Assembly (NCBI GenBank): GCA_019055375.1
Contig: JAHQIW010001340.1
Span: 1,426,001 to 1,490,000 of the forward strand
Length of the DNA stretch: 64,000 nt
Origin: Parelaphostrongylus tenuis
Taxonomy: Eukaryota > Nematoda > Chromadorea > Rhabditida > Metastrongylidae
Direction of reading: 5' to 3'
The position numbers and the translations under genes are program-made. A model generated the notes under the pieces. It made no database searches. It was not told where the DNA came from and was given only the letters and a program-made list of their open reading frames with translations. Shown here piece after piece: positions 1-13,400 of this stretch (position 1 is the first letter of the stretch; each line of letters starts with the position of its first letter).

Positions 1-125
1 CCTCAACACTTTCTTGCAGTCGATTAGCGATCGTCCCAAAGAAAGGCTAGGCGCGGCTACTTCCAGGATCGTACGGAGAATTGCCTCAACCAGCGTTTTA
101 CGACAATCATATAGGGGACAAAATT
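1..125 (+). mobile_element. Repeat family C, 3' part
   Basis: CCTCAACACTTTCTTGCAGTC, then CTCAACCAGCGTTTTACG, is shared with the copy at 6505-6655. The tRNA-like head would lie left of the window. Confidence 0.55.
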
Positions 126-609
126 TTCAAGCACCATTCGAAGCAACACGCGAAATCTTCGAAGACCTTTGTGGAGAGGATCAATATCAGGAAACGAATC
201 GAATCGGATCCAGAAAGCGCTGGAATCCCCATAACACACTGTGACTGCGGGTCGGGCAAGAAAAGATTAGTATGTATACAAATCCACAGTACGAAAAATA
301 CACGGAAGGCATAAACCGAAAGGCATGTGGTACTGATGAGGAGTGCGAAAATACTCCAAAACGTACGTATACTACTAGAAATGCCTTTACCAGAACCCTC
401 AAAGACTTGAAATGTTCTTTCAGATTATAATGAATTTTTTAATATGGTCACAAAAAAGAAGATTGAAAGGCACTGTTACAAGGAATACAATTACAAAAAT
501 CCGTTATAAGGCTCGTAACGCATAAAAAAAAGTAATTACCAGCAAAATATTTGCAATGAAAGAACAATTGTATAAAAAGGGCTACACAAGAATGCGAAGA
601 ATCACATAC

Positions 610-771
610 CTCCTCTGGCAAAGGCGTATTCGGTTGACTCCGGGTTGCAGCCGTTCGTTGTGGTCGTCGCCGATAGAACTCGCTGTCATCTACAGTCCAT
701 ACGGCTCCTTTCACGTTCTGCTCGACACGTTGAAAACATTTGTGTAGTGAGAGATTATGTCGGACAGCATT
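610..771 (-). CDS. fkh-7: FoxP exon: second half of forkhead domain
   Basis: The exon opens after a TTTAG acceptor in phase 0 and closes at GAG|GTATGTG. It encodes [13 protein letters not shown], which is the recognition helix 3 of the forkhead domain. Wing 1 follows ([15 protein letters not shown]), then a basic stretch ([12 protein letters not shown]). The Asn, Arg and His residues of NAVRHNLS that contact the DNA bases in Fox proteins are all present. The exon is 162 nt long. It is the last FoxP exon visible. The stretch from 1 to 609 holds no convincing continuation, so the terminal exon(s) lie to the left of the window. Confidence 0.93.
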
Positions 772-3700
772 CTAAAGAAAGAGACTCATCAAGTTACTAC
801 TGGCTCGTGAAGAGATATCTACGATGCTGAGTGATATGCAAAACTTCTGACCTCGGGAGGGAATAGAACTCGGGTCTCACCTTTTTCGGAGGCGGATGCC
901 AACCATGCTCTCCCGGGGTTCCTACTGTGCTACCACTCTGTGATACGACCAAGAATGATATAGGAGGGGATATAAAGTAACACATCTACATATTCATCGA
1001 TATTATTAGATGAATTTATTAATTTTGCCGCTTTCAAGCAATGCGCTGATGTTATGACCAAATATCCGAAGACTGAGTGGTATGCAAAATATTTGACCCG
1101 AGCCGGGGGTTAAACCCGCGCTGACTCATACCGGATGTTAGGCGGGTTCAACTCCTGCCATCAGCATCTCAGCAGAACAGTCTTTCGCAAACAAACATAG
1201 CTAAACAACCAGTAAGAATCCTTATAATGATGTCATTCTTACTTCGTTTCTTATCAATCAATCAACTATTCTCAGCATGGGAAACTTAGAGAGATTTCCC
1301 TTTCTTAGAAAATCAAAATGGCTAGAAAAAGAAAGTTGAAAGAAAATTAGTTGGAGAAGCATCTAATTAATATCAGGTCAAGCTTCTTGTCATGCTACAT
1401 TTACATCTCTACTTTTGGTAAATATATCCCTAAACATTTGTTCCAGGCCTCTTCCATCGATTTACTCCACAACGTAAACAGTTTTTTTCCGGTTCGCCAG
1501 ACCGATATGAACATCGCATTAATTTTTTTTATTTACTGTACGATCACGTATGACTCCACACAACGTAAACTATGTCAGTCGGCAAATTGCAGGTCGTTCT
1601 AACGTAAAATAGCTGTTTTATGGCTTCTCGTGTCGCCAGAGAGTTTGAGATACACATGCCAAACGAGGGACATAAACTGGGAACCCCAACACTGAACCCC
1701 GGACTTCCTCCATTGTGAGTACTCAATCACAAAGGGCCGTAACTTTACCACTACCACCCTCCTATATTTACAAGTAAGCGACTCCATTTCAGGCCCTATT
1801 TGAGGCCTAATTCACTAGCATGGTATAGTCGGCCGCCATTGCGATACCAGGACCCACTAAAAAAGGGAGAAATTTGAGGGAAACATAAAAGCACATGAAT
1901 GACCGTGTGGTCAAGAGACTGACTCCTAACAAAAGCGACTGATTCATTCGGAAAGTTCTATCACATTCATGAAGTTTTTTCTGGGAGATACGCATGCACT
2001 CTCAAACGCCCTTTGCCTCGCCCTTCGTGAGTGGGTGATATTCAATGGTGGAAACTCTCAGCAGTTGCACATCCCCGCAGTTGTTTGAGCGGGTCTTTGT
2101 CGAAATGCCCTCGCCATGACCTCATTTTACGACGATATGGGGGCGCGAAAAAAAAATGAATCGCTGCGAGCAAAGAGACGAGACGGTTTGTTGACAGTTC
2201 AGGCCGATGACGAGGATTCGACGCCCCCCTCCACCCGGATGACGACCGCCTCCTTCATTCGGTCGTTCGTTGTTTGTTGACACCGATGAAAAATATACCA
2301 TCGCCAGAGTGCTCACAGATGATTTTCGAGATCCCTGGAGATCTTCTGTCCACTGGAAAACAAGTTGGTATGGGCAAAACACGGGTTCTACTCCCGTCTT
2401 AGGTCGACAGTTTTGCATATCACACAGAATCCTTGGATATATGTAACTATAACGAAAATCAAATGAGGTCGGGCATGAAATCAGCATCCATGAATTGTAA
2501 ATTTGATTTCTAATCATTTGGATTGAACCTAGAGAGAGAAAGAAAGAGAGGGAGAGAGAGACGGATGGAGCAAAGAGAGAGAGAGAAGGAGAGAGAAAGA
2601 GAGAGAAAGAAAGAGGGAGAGAAAAATTCGCAAGTACGAAGTTAATGGTTGAACAAGTTTCTTGGTAGTAGAGATAAGGTTTAATCCATATTCTTCCTAT
2701 CCTTGCAAGTTCTACAGCCTTCTCAGGAAAAAAGTGATAGCAGAACGGAAGCCGCGGTAATACTCTGGTCAGCACCGCGCCAGAAAGGGTGAAATGAGGG
2801 TTCAAATCCCGCACGAGTTCGATGATTTGCAAATTACTCAAAATTACTGGATTCTAGCCGCGTTTAACTTCAACGGATCACAACGCAGTTGAGGGCTGGA
2901 TGACATACGATACATTTCAAAGATACGCCTTGTGTCACTTCTAGTCTCCAGACAAACTGAGAGAAAATTTCACAGACAAACAACAATGAACTTATAGATC
3001 ATCTAGACTCTACTGATCTCACCACATTGTGACTACCTCATACAAATACACCTCCCATAATGTTACGAAAACTCCTCAAGCAAATAGACATGACGATTGA
3101 GGAGCAAACAAATAGAGTACGATGGAATTTCTTTCGGAAAGAGGAGAGGAGTACTATCGAAATCAACACCACCATGAACCACTCGACGTCAATGACATTT
3201 TGATTTGTTTAAATGACGACGATAAGGTCAATAAAAAACGAAAATAAACATAAGAACGCAATAGGAACAATTCAAAACACTACTACAACCGTACCTTCCA
3301 TGTGGCAGCGTTCCTTCTGAAATAGGCGAACGTCTCAGTGAACCAGGTGTAGATCTCATTCAGCGTTAGCTGACACTCCGGTGACTCCATAATGGCTTGT
3401 CGAATAAGTGATGCATAGGTGTACGGTGGGCGCACATCGTTCGTACGGTAGAATTCTCTGAAAATTTCTCGGAAAATCATTTCAATCGCAAAATCAGGCA
3501 ATTAAACTAATAACCTATCATATTCTACGATAAATCTGAAAGCACTTGGATTTTCGACATCGACACCTTTTTTCTTAAAGTATACATAGCACTACGAGAA
3601 CGACTTTTCGAAAAAATCTCGGTCTCGTTTGACTTATCTCCATCCCATTTGTGGTGGCATACATAGACCTGCCACCATAGTTCGGCATTTATTCACAATT

Positions 3701-4394
3701 TCTATCATACAGCAACTGTATCGAGTGAAGACAAACAAAAAACGAGACAAGAGCACATTAAATGTGTTTCAAGGACTTAATTTTTCTAGCCTGCAAGAGG
3801 TAACCAATAGTAGTAGTATTAGCAATGAACGTCCGTTCATGCTGCGAGGAAAGCAAAGTCACCGAAACGTCAGAGCTATCGGACTACTAGCACCATTACC
3901 AACGTCACATCGGCTATACAAGATGTTCTCATGAATTACATATGCTAAATATTAGCCTTTTTGCGACCGTGGACCCACAGCCTTTCCTCCTAACTGGCAA
4001 CTCTGGACGGTCTGCTGAACCTCTTCTTCATCATCAACCCCCAGCGTGCTCCGTCCAACAATGGTACACTAGGGGCTACAGAAATAGGAACTGGAGCAGA
4101 CCGTCCAGATTTGCCACTTAGAGCTGCAGAGGCCATGGGTCCGCGGCCTCGAAAGGATTAATGCCGAGGCTTATGGGAAGTCAGTCCTTTGAAAATGTAT
4201 AATCCATATGAACTCTTTTGTTTCTTTCTGGCAAAGTTATGATGTTATGAACATACACCGAAGAAATTGAAAGATATGCGAAATATTTGACCTCGGGCTG
4301 CAGTGAAACCTTCGTTCACCCATGCCGAGGGCGCGTGCTACACCACTGAGGCCACCGCTCTGCTATCACTTTTTCATATATATATATATATATA

Positions 4395-4426
<32 letters not shown>

Positions 4427-7400
4427 ATAGCGCATGTGGCGCAGTGGTTAGAGGTGCTCTACGTCGCACACGAGGTCAATGGTTCGATCTCGCGCTCATG
4501 GCTCACCAAGCCATCCATCCCTCCGGGGTCGGTAAATTGGTACCAGACAGGTCTCAGACTTGTCTGGGAGGATAAGCAGCACTGACTCGGTTCAGCGGGA
4601 GGCCACCGCGAGTCATTGTAAAGGCCAGATATGCATTCAATCACCTCAAAACGAAGTTAAAAATTGAAGTCGAATGCATGGCGCATCCCTCAGGGATTGA
4701 TCAACGCCGAGAGCTTTATCCTTTATATATATATATATATATATATAACCACGTACTGTAGCTGTCAGCAACCGACCTTCAAACGATTTGGTCTAGTAAA
4801 CACGGTCATTAGCCTTTTGAATGCAAATTAAGTGCATCTGTGCTTTGAAATGAAAGAAGTTTTCGAACTGATCCAATTCACTCCGCATCGATACTTTTCG
4901 AATAATCCTGTTTGTTTTCACATGAAGGGAATCTTAAGGCGCATCAATCGGGTATTGTGTATGCAGAAATGCAATTTCGAAAGGAATGAGAGCGTTTGCA
5001 CTTACTGCTTGATAAACATGAATGGATGAGAAATGACAACGAGCATTTTGTAGCGGTTGAAATGTCAAAATGAAGTGTCAGAGGCGTATTCTATCATACG
5101 AGCTGAGAAAAGAAAAGACGCCTTCGCGCCGATCTAAGCCAGACGCACAAAAAACTGTACTACAGAGCCGCGTATTAGTCACTGAGTGAAACAGCTAAAC
5201 AACCTAGCGTAACCGGATATATCCAGATTCTCAAAGATATGCAAAACTTTCGACTCCAGGTGGAAGTTGAACCCACTTCTCATCCATAGCCGTAGAGCTG
5301 TGGTGGTGACACGCGTCTACAGGTATGGGTAAAACGCGGGTTCAACTCCGCTCCCATGGTCAAGTTTTGCACATCACTGAACATCTTTAGATATATGATA
5401 ACAGCATCATAGCACGGCCAGAAAAAGCACTAGAATCACAAATTATTGTAGACAAATCTTGAGTCGCACATATTCCAACAACAACACTACGAAACAGCCT
5501 GACTATAATTGAACTTCTAACCCATATGCTGCACTGCTTTTAACCCTTACGGGACCATGGACCCAGCAACTTGCGTCTGATGGCGGCACGCTGGGGGTTA
5601 GAGGCCATGCTTAGGGGCAGCACGTTGAGGGTTAGAGACGCGAAGGGTTGCATCTATGGTCCCGTAAGGGTTAATGCGGTGACATTTTACAGAGAATGAA
5701 ACCCATTAAAGTCGATATTGAAAAAAAAAACTAAGGACTAGAACAACGGGAAATTTGGTGCGGTAATAATAGTCGTTTTCAAGCCAAAACCCCACACATT
5801 TGAATTCCCAGTAGATTATGATCGATTGGAGAAATAACTTAAAATCTAGAGACCCTCAATGGACACAAGTCTCCTTGAGCTACGAACACAAAATTCTGAT
5901 TACTGGAGCCCACAAAACGTATCTTTGGGCTTTTTCTGAGGGGTACCTAATGTAAAATCACAGCAAATGAACGAGAAAGACCGTTCATTCCTTCGAAAGA
6001 CGTGGTGCGGTGGTTCTCCAACAACCAAAGGTGTCGGCTTTAAAAGTTCCAGAATCATAATTTGCGTCATCAATCTCATTAGAGATTCGACTTATCGGTC
6101 AAAAATGATAAATCACTCTATGGAAAGCCAAGCGGCGAAAGAAGACGAGATAGAAAGATGTCTCTTTTCTAGAATTTGTTAATTCTTAACTTGCCATCAA
6201 CCACTTTAGCAATCGGAAACTGCCGTCATCTACGAGAGTTCCTTCTTAGCAATATATCAAAGAAGGTTGAGTGTTATGCAAAACTCGGGTAGCCCGTGAG
6301 GTGGGGGATCCCAACTTGTGTCCCACCTTTTCCGGAAACGCGTGCTAACCGCTGCACTAGCGGCGCCCCTCTGCTCTGCTAGCGCTCTCTGTGACAGAAA
6401 AATGTTGTCAATTATGACAAAACCAGCAGCCGTCGTTGCGTGGTAGGTACGAAATTCAAACAAGTGCAATATTTGTTATTACTATTGCACGTTTTTCGAT
6501 AGAGGGCGCCGTGGCTGAGTGGATGTGATGCTCGTCGCGGCACGCGTGGAGTCGAACCACACCCTCAACATTCTCAGGCAGTCAACAACGAGCGCCCTAC
6601 GAAAGCTCAACCAGTATTTTACGGCTTTCAAGAGACGAAAAACGATTATATGCTAAAAGTACTGGGATCCGCAAAATGAAATAAAACACTGTGAAAACGA
6701 TTATAAAGTGCTAAAAGGTGCTAGTAAATAATACTATTCCATATACTACTATCTATTTAACACATTTTTCATTATATTTCACATGTCCTTGTGATCTTAG
6801 AGGTAGCCGACTAAAGGTATTTCGTAAGGCGTTCGTTGACTGACTGATTGCAAGAGAATGTTGGAGAGGGGGTCGAACCGGCGGAGCCTTGTCTATTATC
6901 CTTGTTTCCTGATATACCTGACACTAACCACTAGGCTACCCCCCGCCCGACTACAATTAATAATCACTACTATTTCAATTGGTTAATATGACCACTGTTT
7001 ACTGCTATCGCTTTCTATAGTACTATATCTATTATCACTACTCCTCGATCTCGGGCGGGAATTGAACCCGAGAAATAGCATAGCGGTCTTCACGGTGGCG
7101 TAGTGGTAGCACACATTCCCCGGTATGGGTGAGACGCGGGGTTAAACTCTAGAGTCGGAAGTTTAACATATCCTCAATATTCTTAAATTTATAACTACAA
7201 CACCAAAATAATGGCGAAAAACATAAAGTAAAAGATTCCCCAAAGATTATATTGTTTTTTTTTCTTGTTATCATAACTATGTACTATAATCACTGATATT
7301 ACTATTACTATGTCGTTTCATAATTTTGGCACTAGAGCATTAAACACTAAACTTGTTGACCAGAAGTAATTAAAACTGCATGAATTTGGTACCGTTCAAT

Positions 7401-10400
7401 TGCACATTGTCTTGTGAACATTTTGGTATACAACTTGCCTAACCTTGTTTTGAGATGGAGCTGTTTCGGGAACAATTTCGCTTGCTACTCACGCACGAAG
7501 GGACCGTAGGGGAAATGCTAGTGAAGCGGCGCGCAAGATTAATGGAGCTCAAGGCGTTAATACGGTTACAGAATGACGACGAGAGAGTGGTTAGCGAAGT
7601 TTAGATCTGGAGAACCAGTCGTGCTTGGGCCATCTACAGGGAGCTCCATTAATCTTACGCGCCGCTTCACCAACATTTTTCTCTACGCGCCAATCGTGCA
7701 TGAGTAGCAAGCGAATCTGTTCCCACGTCAGCTTCACCTTACATCAGGTATGGATAGATTGTATACCAAGATGTTCGCAAGAAAGTGCGCAATTCAAAGT
7801 TGCCAAATTCAAACAATTTTAATTACTTTAGACGAATAAATTTTGAGTTTATTGCACTAGCGTCAAAACTTCTGGTTTGACTTATTTATTATAGGTTTTT
7901 ACTACAACCCTTATTAATACGACAGGAAGCCATCAATTCAATCGAAAAGCTGACCGATTTCTGGCGATGTCTGCTGAAATTGGGAGCACTGATTTGTCGG
8001 AAATGCGACTTCGTCTCGGCACAAACGCCTTCTGTGCTTGAATATCATTGGAGTTTGGTGAGCCATCGGATGAGACCACTGAAGGCGCAGGAACGGACAG
8101 AGGTGTCGTGGCCGCTTCAGATATCGACAACGAAACCGATGGAAGTGACTGAAATGTAAGACGTGTAGATATATATGACGTCATCGAGTAGATATGGTGA
8201 AAAAGCTCCAAAAAAGGTCAATATCCATAAATAAGATAGCAGTGCAAGCCATTATTAGCATAGTCTAAGCTAACAAAAAATTCTAGTGCATAATATAAGG
8301 AGCGCATAGATACAATCAGATGAAGAGACCATGTTTTCTACATCTAAGAGACGAGACAGGATGAGATTCACACATTCTATTCTGATGTCACATTCTCTTA
8401 TGACGTCACGTTTCACTATGTTTTAGAGCTAACCGAGGACCGAGGATGAGGACATTCATGAGTTCTGCTATGACATCATTTCTTTCGTTCATCCCCGTAG
8501 AAAATCATTTGTAATCGCATAAATGGAAGATATCACGCTAGTAAGCGTGCGCCATATGTCTGTTTGACCCAATTGATCTATCTAAAAACACCATTTGCGC
8601 CACCGTATTCCACGAAAACAACTTTCCGGATCGACCGACCGACCGACCGACCGACCGGGCGACGAAGTCCTTATTTCCCAAAACGAAGAATGCGGGTCAC
8701 CACCGCTTCGCTTCGTGTCACAGGGGAGTCAGCTAGGCACACGTCAACAAAACAACACACAAACACCTCGATCAATTGATACTTTAATTACTGTTTCCAT
8801 AGAACTGGGTGGTAGTTGAGGTCGGCCACCAAATATTTACGAGCAACAAGGAGCGATGGAAGCCTTCCAGCAGTCAGTCCATCCATTCAACCTGTTATTG
8901 ACAATACTCACGTGAGAGCAGGCAGGCGATTGATGTTGTATACATCGGCGTAGCACATCATGTGAGTGAACGTTTACATCTGTTTTGGTGTGTGTGTGTG
9001 AGTATGTGTGTTTAGGCATCAGAGAACCACGTAGAATCTAATCAACTACCCCTCTAGCAAAACATCACCTGTTTGTGGATTGTAGCCAACCACATTATGT
9101 TAGCCCGATTAGTAGAAAATGTGTACCCCCGAGGAGTACTCTTGAACAACTTTACAGATCTCTACGGAAGAGAAAAAGTGTTCCTTCTTGACTAAGCGAA
9201 AAGTACGAACTTGATAAAAGACTTATTTGCTCGGTTAACGTTCCGATGCAATTTGTTTTCTTCACAGCCGACTGTTTTGCTGACTGTGTGATTAATTGGT
9301 AATTTCGGATCAATCAGCTCTGAAGACGACGAAACCATCGAAAATACATTGGATCGGCAAGGAATTTCCGGATTTTTTGTTTCGTCTTTGCTGATTATTT
9401 TTCATGCACTTAAGTTTTTTCTACTTAAATGCATGAAAAATAATAAAAAAAAAACGAAAAAGTCCGGAAAATTTCGTGCCAACCAAATAGTTAACAAATT
9501 CGTGTTTTACGCCCAATCATGAAAAACTATGTGATTAACTGGTGATGCGGAAGTTGAATGAAAGTCTATTTTCACATGCGAAAAAAAAGTCTTTAGTCTT
9601 GAAAATGTCATGAATCCTTATCATTAATCAGTAACACTTCATCCGTAGTATAGGCTTGAAACACAAGAAGTCTGCTCTTTACGCGAGCGGTGAAGAGAGC
9701 GGAAACTAGGCGATTTCGAGATTAGGTACCGTCATTTCATATCCTCTTAGTTCAGAGTAGGAGTTCGAAAACATGAGATGAAGAAGGATTTTATCAATAA
9801 GAAGGATAATTGACGCTTCAGAGATAGATGCTGAGCCCTAGTGAGACTTCAAATTCAAAAAAAGTGCTTCGTCTCTGAAAAGTTCTTCTTTGAAAAGGTA
9901 TGGGGCGGCCCCTAGGGATTGGCATCGTGATGTACAGAATTATTTTCTTTGTAGGCTCTTATAGCAGTGATATGATGCCACAGCTATAAATTCAAAAATG
10001 CTAAGTGATATACAAAACCTTTGACCCAGGGCAAGATTTGAATCCGCGTTTATCCCATTCTAAGAACACTATTTTGAATCTTAATGCAGATCACACAAAT
10101 CCATAAGACTCAACCGACTGCATGCCATTACACGCCACTAGCACTAGCTGACATAAATAGGATCACTCAAGTCACAATACGAACTACATTTGATGGCAAC
10201 AACTTCAGTTGAGTTCGAGTCCTAGAAACCAAGACTCTCAAAGCTATTTTATGCCATAAACCCGTCTGACCATATCAGCCCGTTTGCAGATGATAGCGAA
10301 TGAGAGATAACATGTTCTAAACAATCAAAACCAACACGGAAGTGGATGGAATGGACACAATCGTAAAATGCCCTGAATAGAGTACTATAGCCGTATACGG

Positions 10401-13400
10401 TGTGTACACTATAGACAGCACCATTCTAAAAACATACTGCAGTTTTCAGCGTCTTTTTTTTCAAATTTTAATTCATTAGCGTAAAAACCCGACTGATTTA
10501 GTAATGAAGCCAAACTATGTACCGTATACCTCCTAACCAACAAAAACCGTCACAACAACCGACATCTCCGAACAATCTCCATGTCATTCACTGTTTCAAT
10601 CACGGAGTGAATAATTATGTGGTGTATTTAATGATGCTATTAGTGCTTGTCTTAGCATTTCATCATCATCCTCCTTATATGGCAACTTATAGCTGCAGCC
10701 GTATGCGACACCACAAGAAACACCCTCAACTGCTTGACAAAAATTCCTAACTTAATCGCTTTTGCAGCAATAACTGAGTATTACAGCCATATATCCAATG
10801 ATTCTGAGTGATAGACAGATCTCACGAACCTCGGGTGGGAGATGAGCCCGTCCGTGAAAAGGGTGGAACGCTAATTCAACTCCCGCCAGAAAAGGTTCAA
10901 AATTTTGCCTATATCACTCAAAATTGATGGATATATCAATTATAAACCTTAATTACAAGAGAAATAGCACAGCCGAGGCTACCAGGCATAAGTCTTTTGT
11001 TTCATAAATGCTTGTAAACTATGTATGATGCATCATTCACTGTCAGATTGCAACCGGCACCACTTCAACACGTTTTGGATCGGAAATTGAAAAACTTCTG
11101 CAAATGGTTTGACACTGACATGACTGACATACGCTTTAAACGTTCACAATCTCTCTCTCTCTATCTCTCTCTCTCTCTCTCCCTCTCTCTCTCCCTCCCT
11201 CTCTCTTCTCCTCTCTTTCTTTCTTTCTATCTTTCTTTCTCTCTCCCCCTCTCTCTTTCTCCTCCAATTCGAACCTCTTCGAGGTTTTGAATGATGATGA
11301 TACAATTCAACAATCACCATAGTAGCGTTCTCGTCTGCTGTAAACATCGGTGTGTGACTGACATTTTTCTTCAACACCGATATCAGTTCTCGTCGACAAA
11401 ACTTCACATTCCGCATGATTAACGCCATTATCCAAAAAAAAAATAGGCCAAAAATGAAAACACGTAAATACACGCTGCTGATTCTCTATTTCGAAAACTT
11501 GTTGATTGCAGGAGGTTAAATGTCCCCCATTCACAACCAACGACGAACATTCAAAAGTGCAGATTTTAGAAGAGGGATTACTTCATACTGGGTCATTTCC
11601 GTCAGTCTACACGTGGATTCAAGATTTGTGCTTACCAGTAAGAGAGAGAGAGACAGAGAGAGAGGAGAGACAGAGAGAGAGGAGAGAAAGAGAGAGAGCA
11701 CTTAAGACCGTGAAAATGACTTAGGTCGTGAAAATTGACGAGTACTTTTATCAGAAGAATTACTCGCTCGTCAAATGTGGAATCGGAAACAATAGAACAC
11801 TGACGTACACACTCATTAATAGACTCCATTCACTGAATTATTTTTTCTGGAAGAATTCCAGAATTTCTACTAAAGTGACAAAAGCAAAATAATCACACCC
11901 CCACGCTAATACAGTGATTAAGTGCTTTCATCTCGGCTTTGACAACTATCCATATTATCCATAAATACGTCGCAAATTCTTGATTATATTCAAAGCCATT
12001 CTCAGAATTAACTGCTTAGTGATCGAACATCATGTTTTCTTTTCAACAACTCAACAACAAAGAGTTTCTTCCGCGTTTGTAGATGGCGCTAACCAGGCGT
12101 TATACTAAGAAAACGAAGCTCTTTTTGATAGGAAGAGAGGAAATGTCACGTGTTCTACGACAATAACGGTTGATCAGCTGTCATAGAGTCTATGATTGGC
12201 AATCTAGATGTTCAGGTTTTATGATTTCCTTTGAATAAGCGCTATCATCGAGAGGAACGAACGACGTGTCGCAACAATGAGTCGTTACGAGGAACATAGT
12301 TTATGACTTGTTTGCACACGTTGCAGTGCTTGTTATGTGCTTTATCTGCTTCCATCTCGTTCCTCTTCAGGTAAACCTGGATTATCTATAAATGAATTGA
12401 CCGCCCGATATTATCCACGACTTCACAGAGTCTATAAAGCACCTAGTAACTCATGACTCTGGGATCCAACTGTAAGCACTGGAGCAAAGATCACTAGTGG
12501 GTGTAGACTTTTTCAGATCCTCCTGTTCTACCTTCAGAGCAATTTCACAGTCGGGTGACGGTGTTACATCGAATGTACTTCTTAGGGCGGGTCGGGGGTT
12601 GAGACTGGAGTTTGAGCGATGTTGGGGCAGCGATCAGCATCTGAATGTACTCCTTCGTTCCTCTCTCTCTGCTCTGTCTATTTTCAATAACTCGCAGTCG
12701 TTCGTTGTCAATCGCCACCGCCGCTTGTTTGCCGACGCCGCTGTGTGCTCGCTCTTGCAGGAGGCACACATACACAGATACACATATACACGGACATGTA
12801 CACACATATATACATACACCCGATACACATACACGTACATGCATAGCCACGCCACCACAAAGTGCATGACAAGGACTGCAGCAATGAGGCTGCTGCTGCT
12901 GCTGCTGAAGACGCGGATCGATGGATGGATGGCGACGGCGGTCGACGGCTCTGACAGAGCTGCTTCTGACGACAGCCATCTCGTTTGATGAATGCTGACA
13001 CGTTCGTCGTCTCGGACAAACAGCACCTAGCTTGTCTGTCCGTCCGTCCGTCCGTCCATAGCACTGCTGCTGCTGCTGCTTCTGACGGTACTGGACGACC
13101 TCGTACTATCAAAATAGAAGCTCCAGGACGTCGAGGACCTCAAGGCAATCGTCCATCTTAAATCCACCCCATCAACAATCCCAAACCGACCGATCAATCA
13201 ATCAATGGATGGTTCAAGCCGCCAGCATCGCCACCACCGCCGCCGCAATGTTTTGTTTATCTGTCGCAGTGATGGTCGTGTAAACAAACGACGTTGGCCG
13301 GCCGGCACACGCAGGATGAATAATGCACAAATGCACCACCATCACCATTTGCATCAGCATCACTCCTGTCCGCCTTTTTGCATTTGTATCGATGCGTACG

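Noticed and set aside
2122..2841. 239-codon minus-strand open frame, the longest apart from exon 1 of the aminopeptidase
   Set aside because: It runs through a GA/CT microsatellite and two family B repeat ends. The long SLSLSLF-type peptide is simple repeat, not a gene.
4429..4500. tRNA gene at the start of SINE A
   Set aside because: The anticodon arm does not fold and the same sequence recurs as the head of many dispersed copies.
4322..4644. Open frames over the SINE A copy at 4.4 kb, and similar ones at 45.2 and 32.2 kb
   Set aside because: They share the same translated peptide ([18 protein letters not shown]) only because they lie in the same SINE; no protein is implied.
6830..6948. 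tRNA gene on the minus strand
   Set aside because: Boxes A and B are good, but the acceptor and anticodon stems do not pair and the sequence continues into the family C body; it is a repeat head.
12497..13112. Open frames of 130-163 codons on both strands
   Set aside because: They overlap each other in CpG-rich low-complexity DNA with CTG, CCGT and CA repeats, and none contains a recognisable domain.
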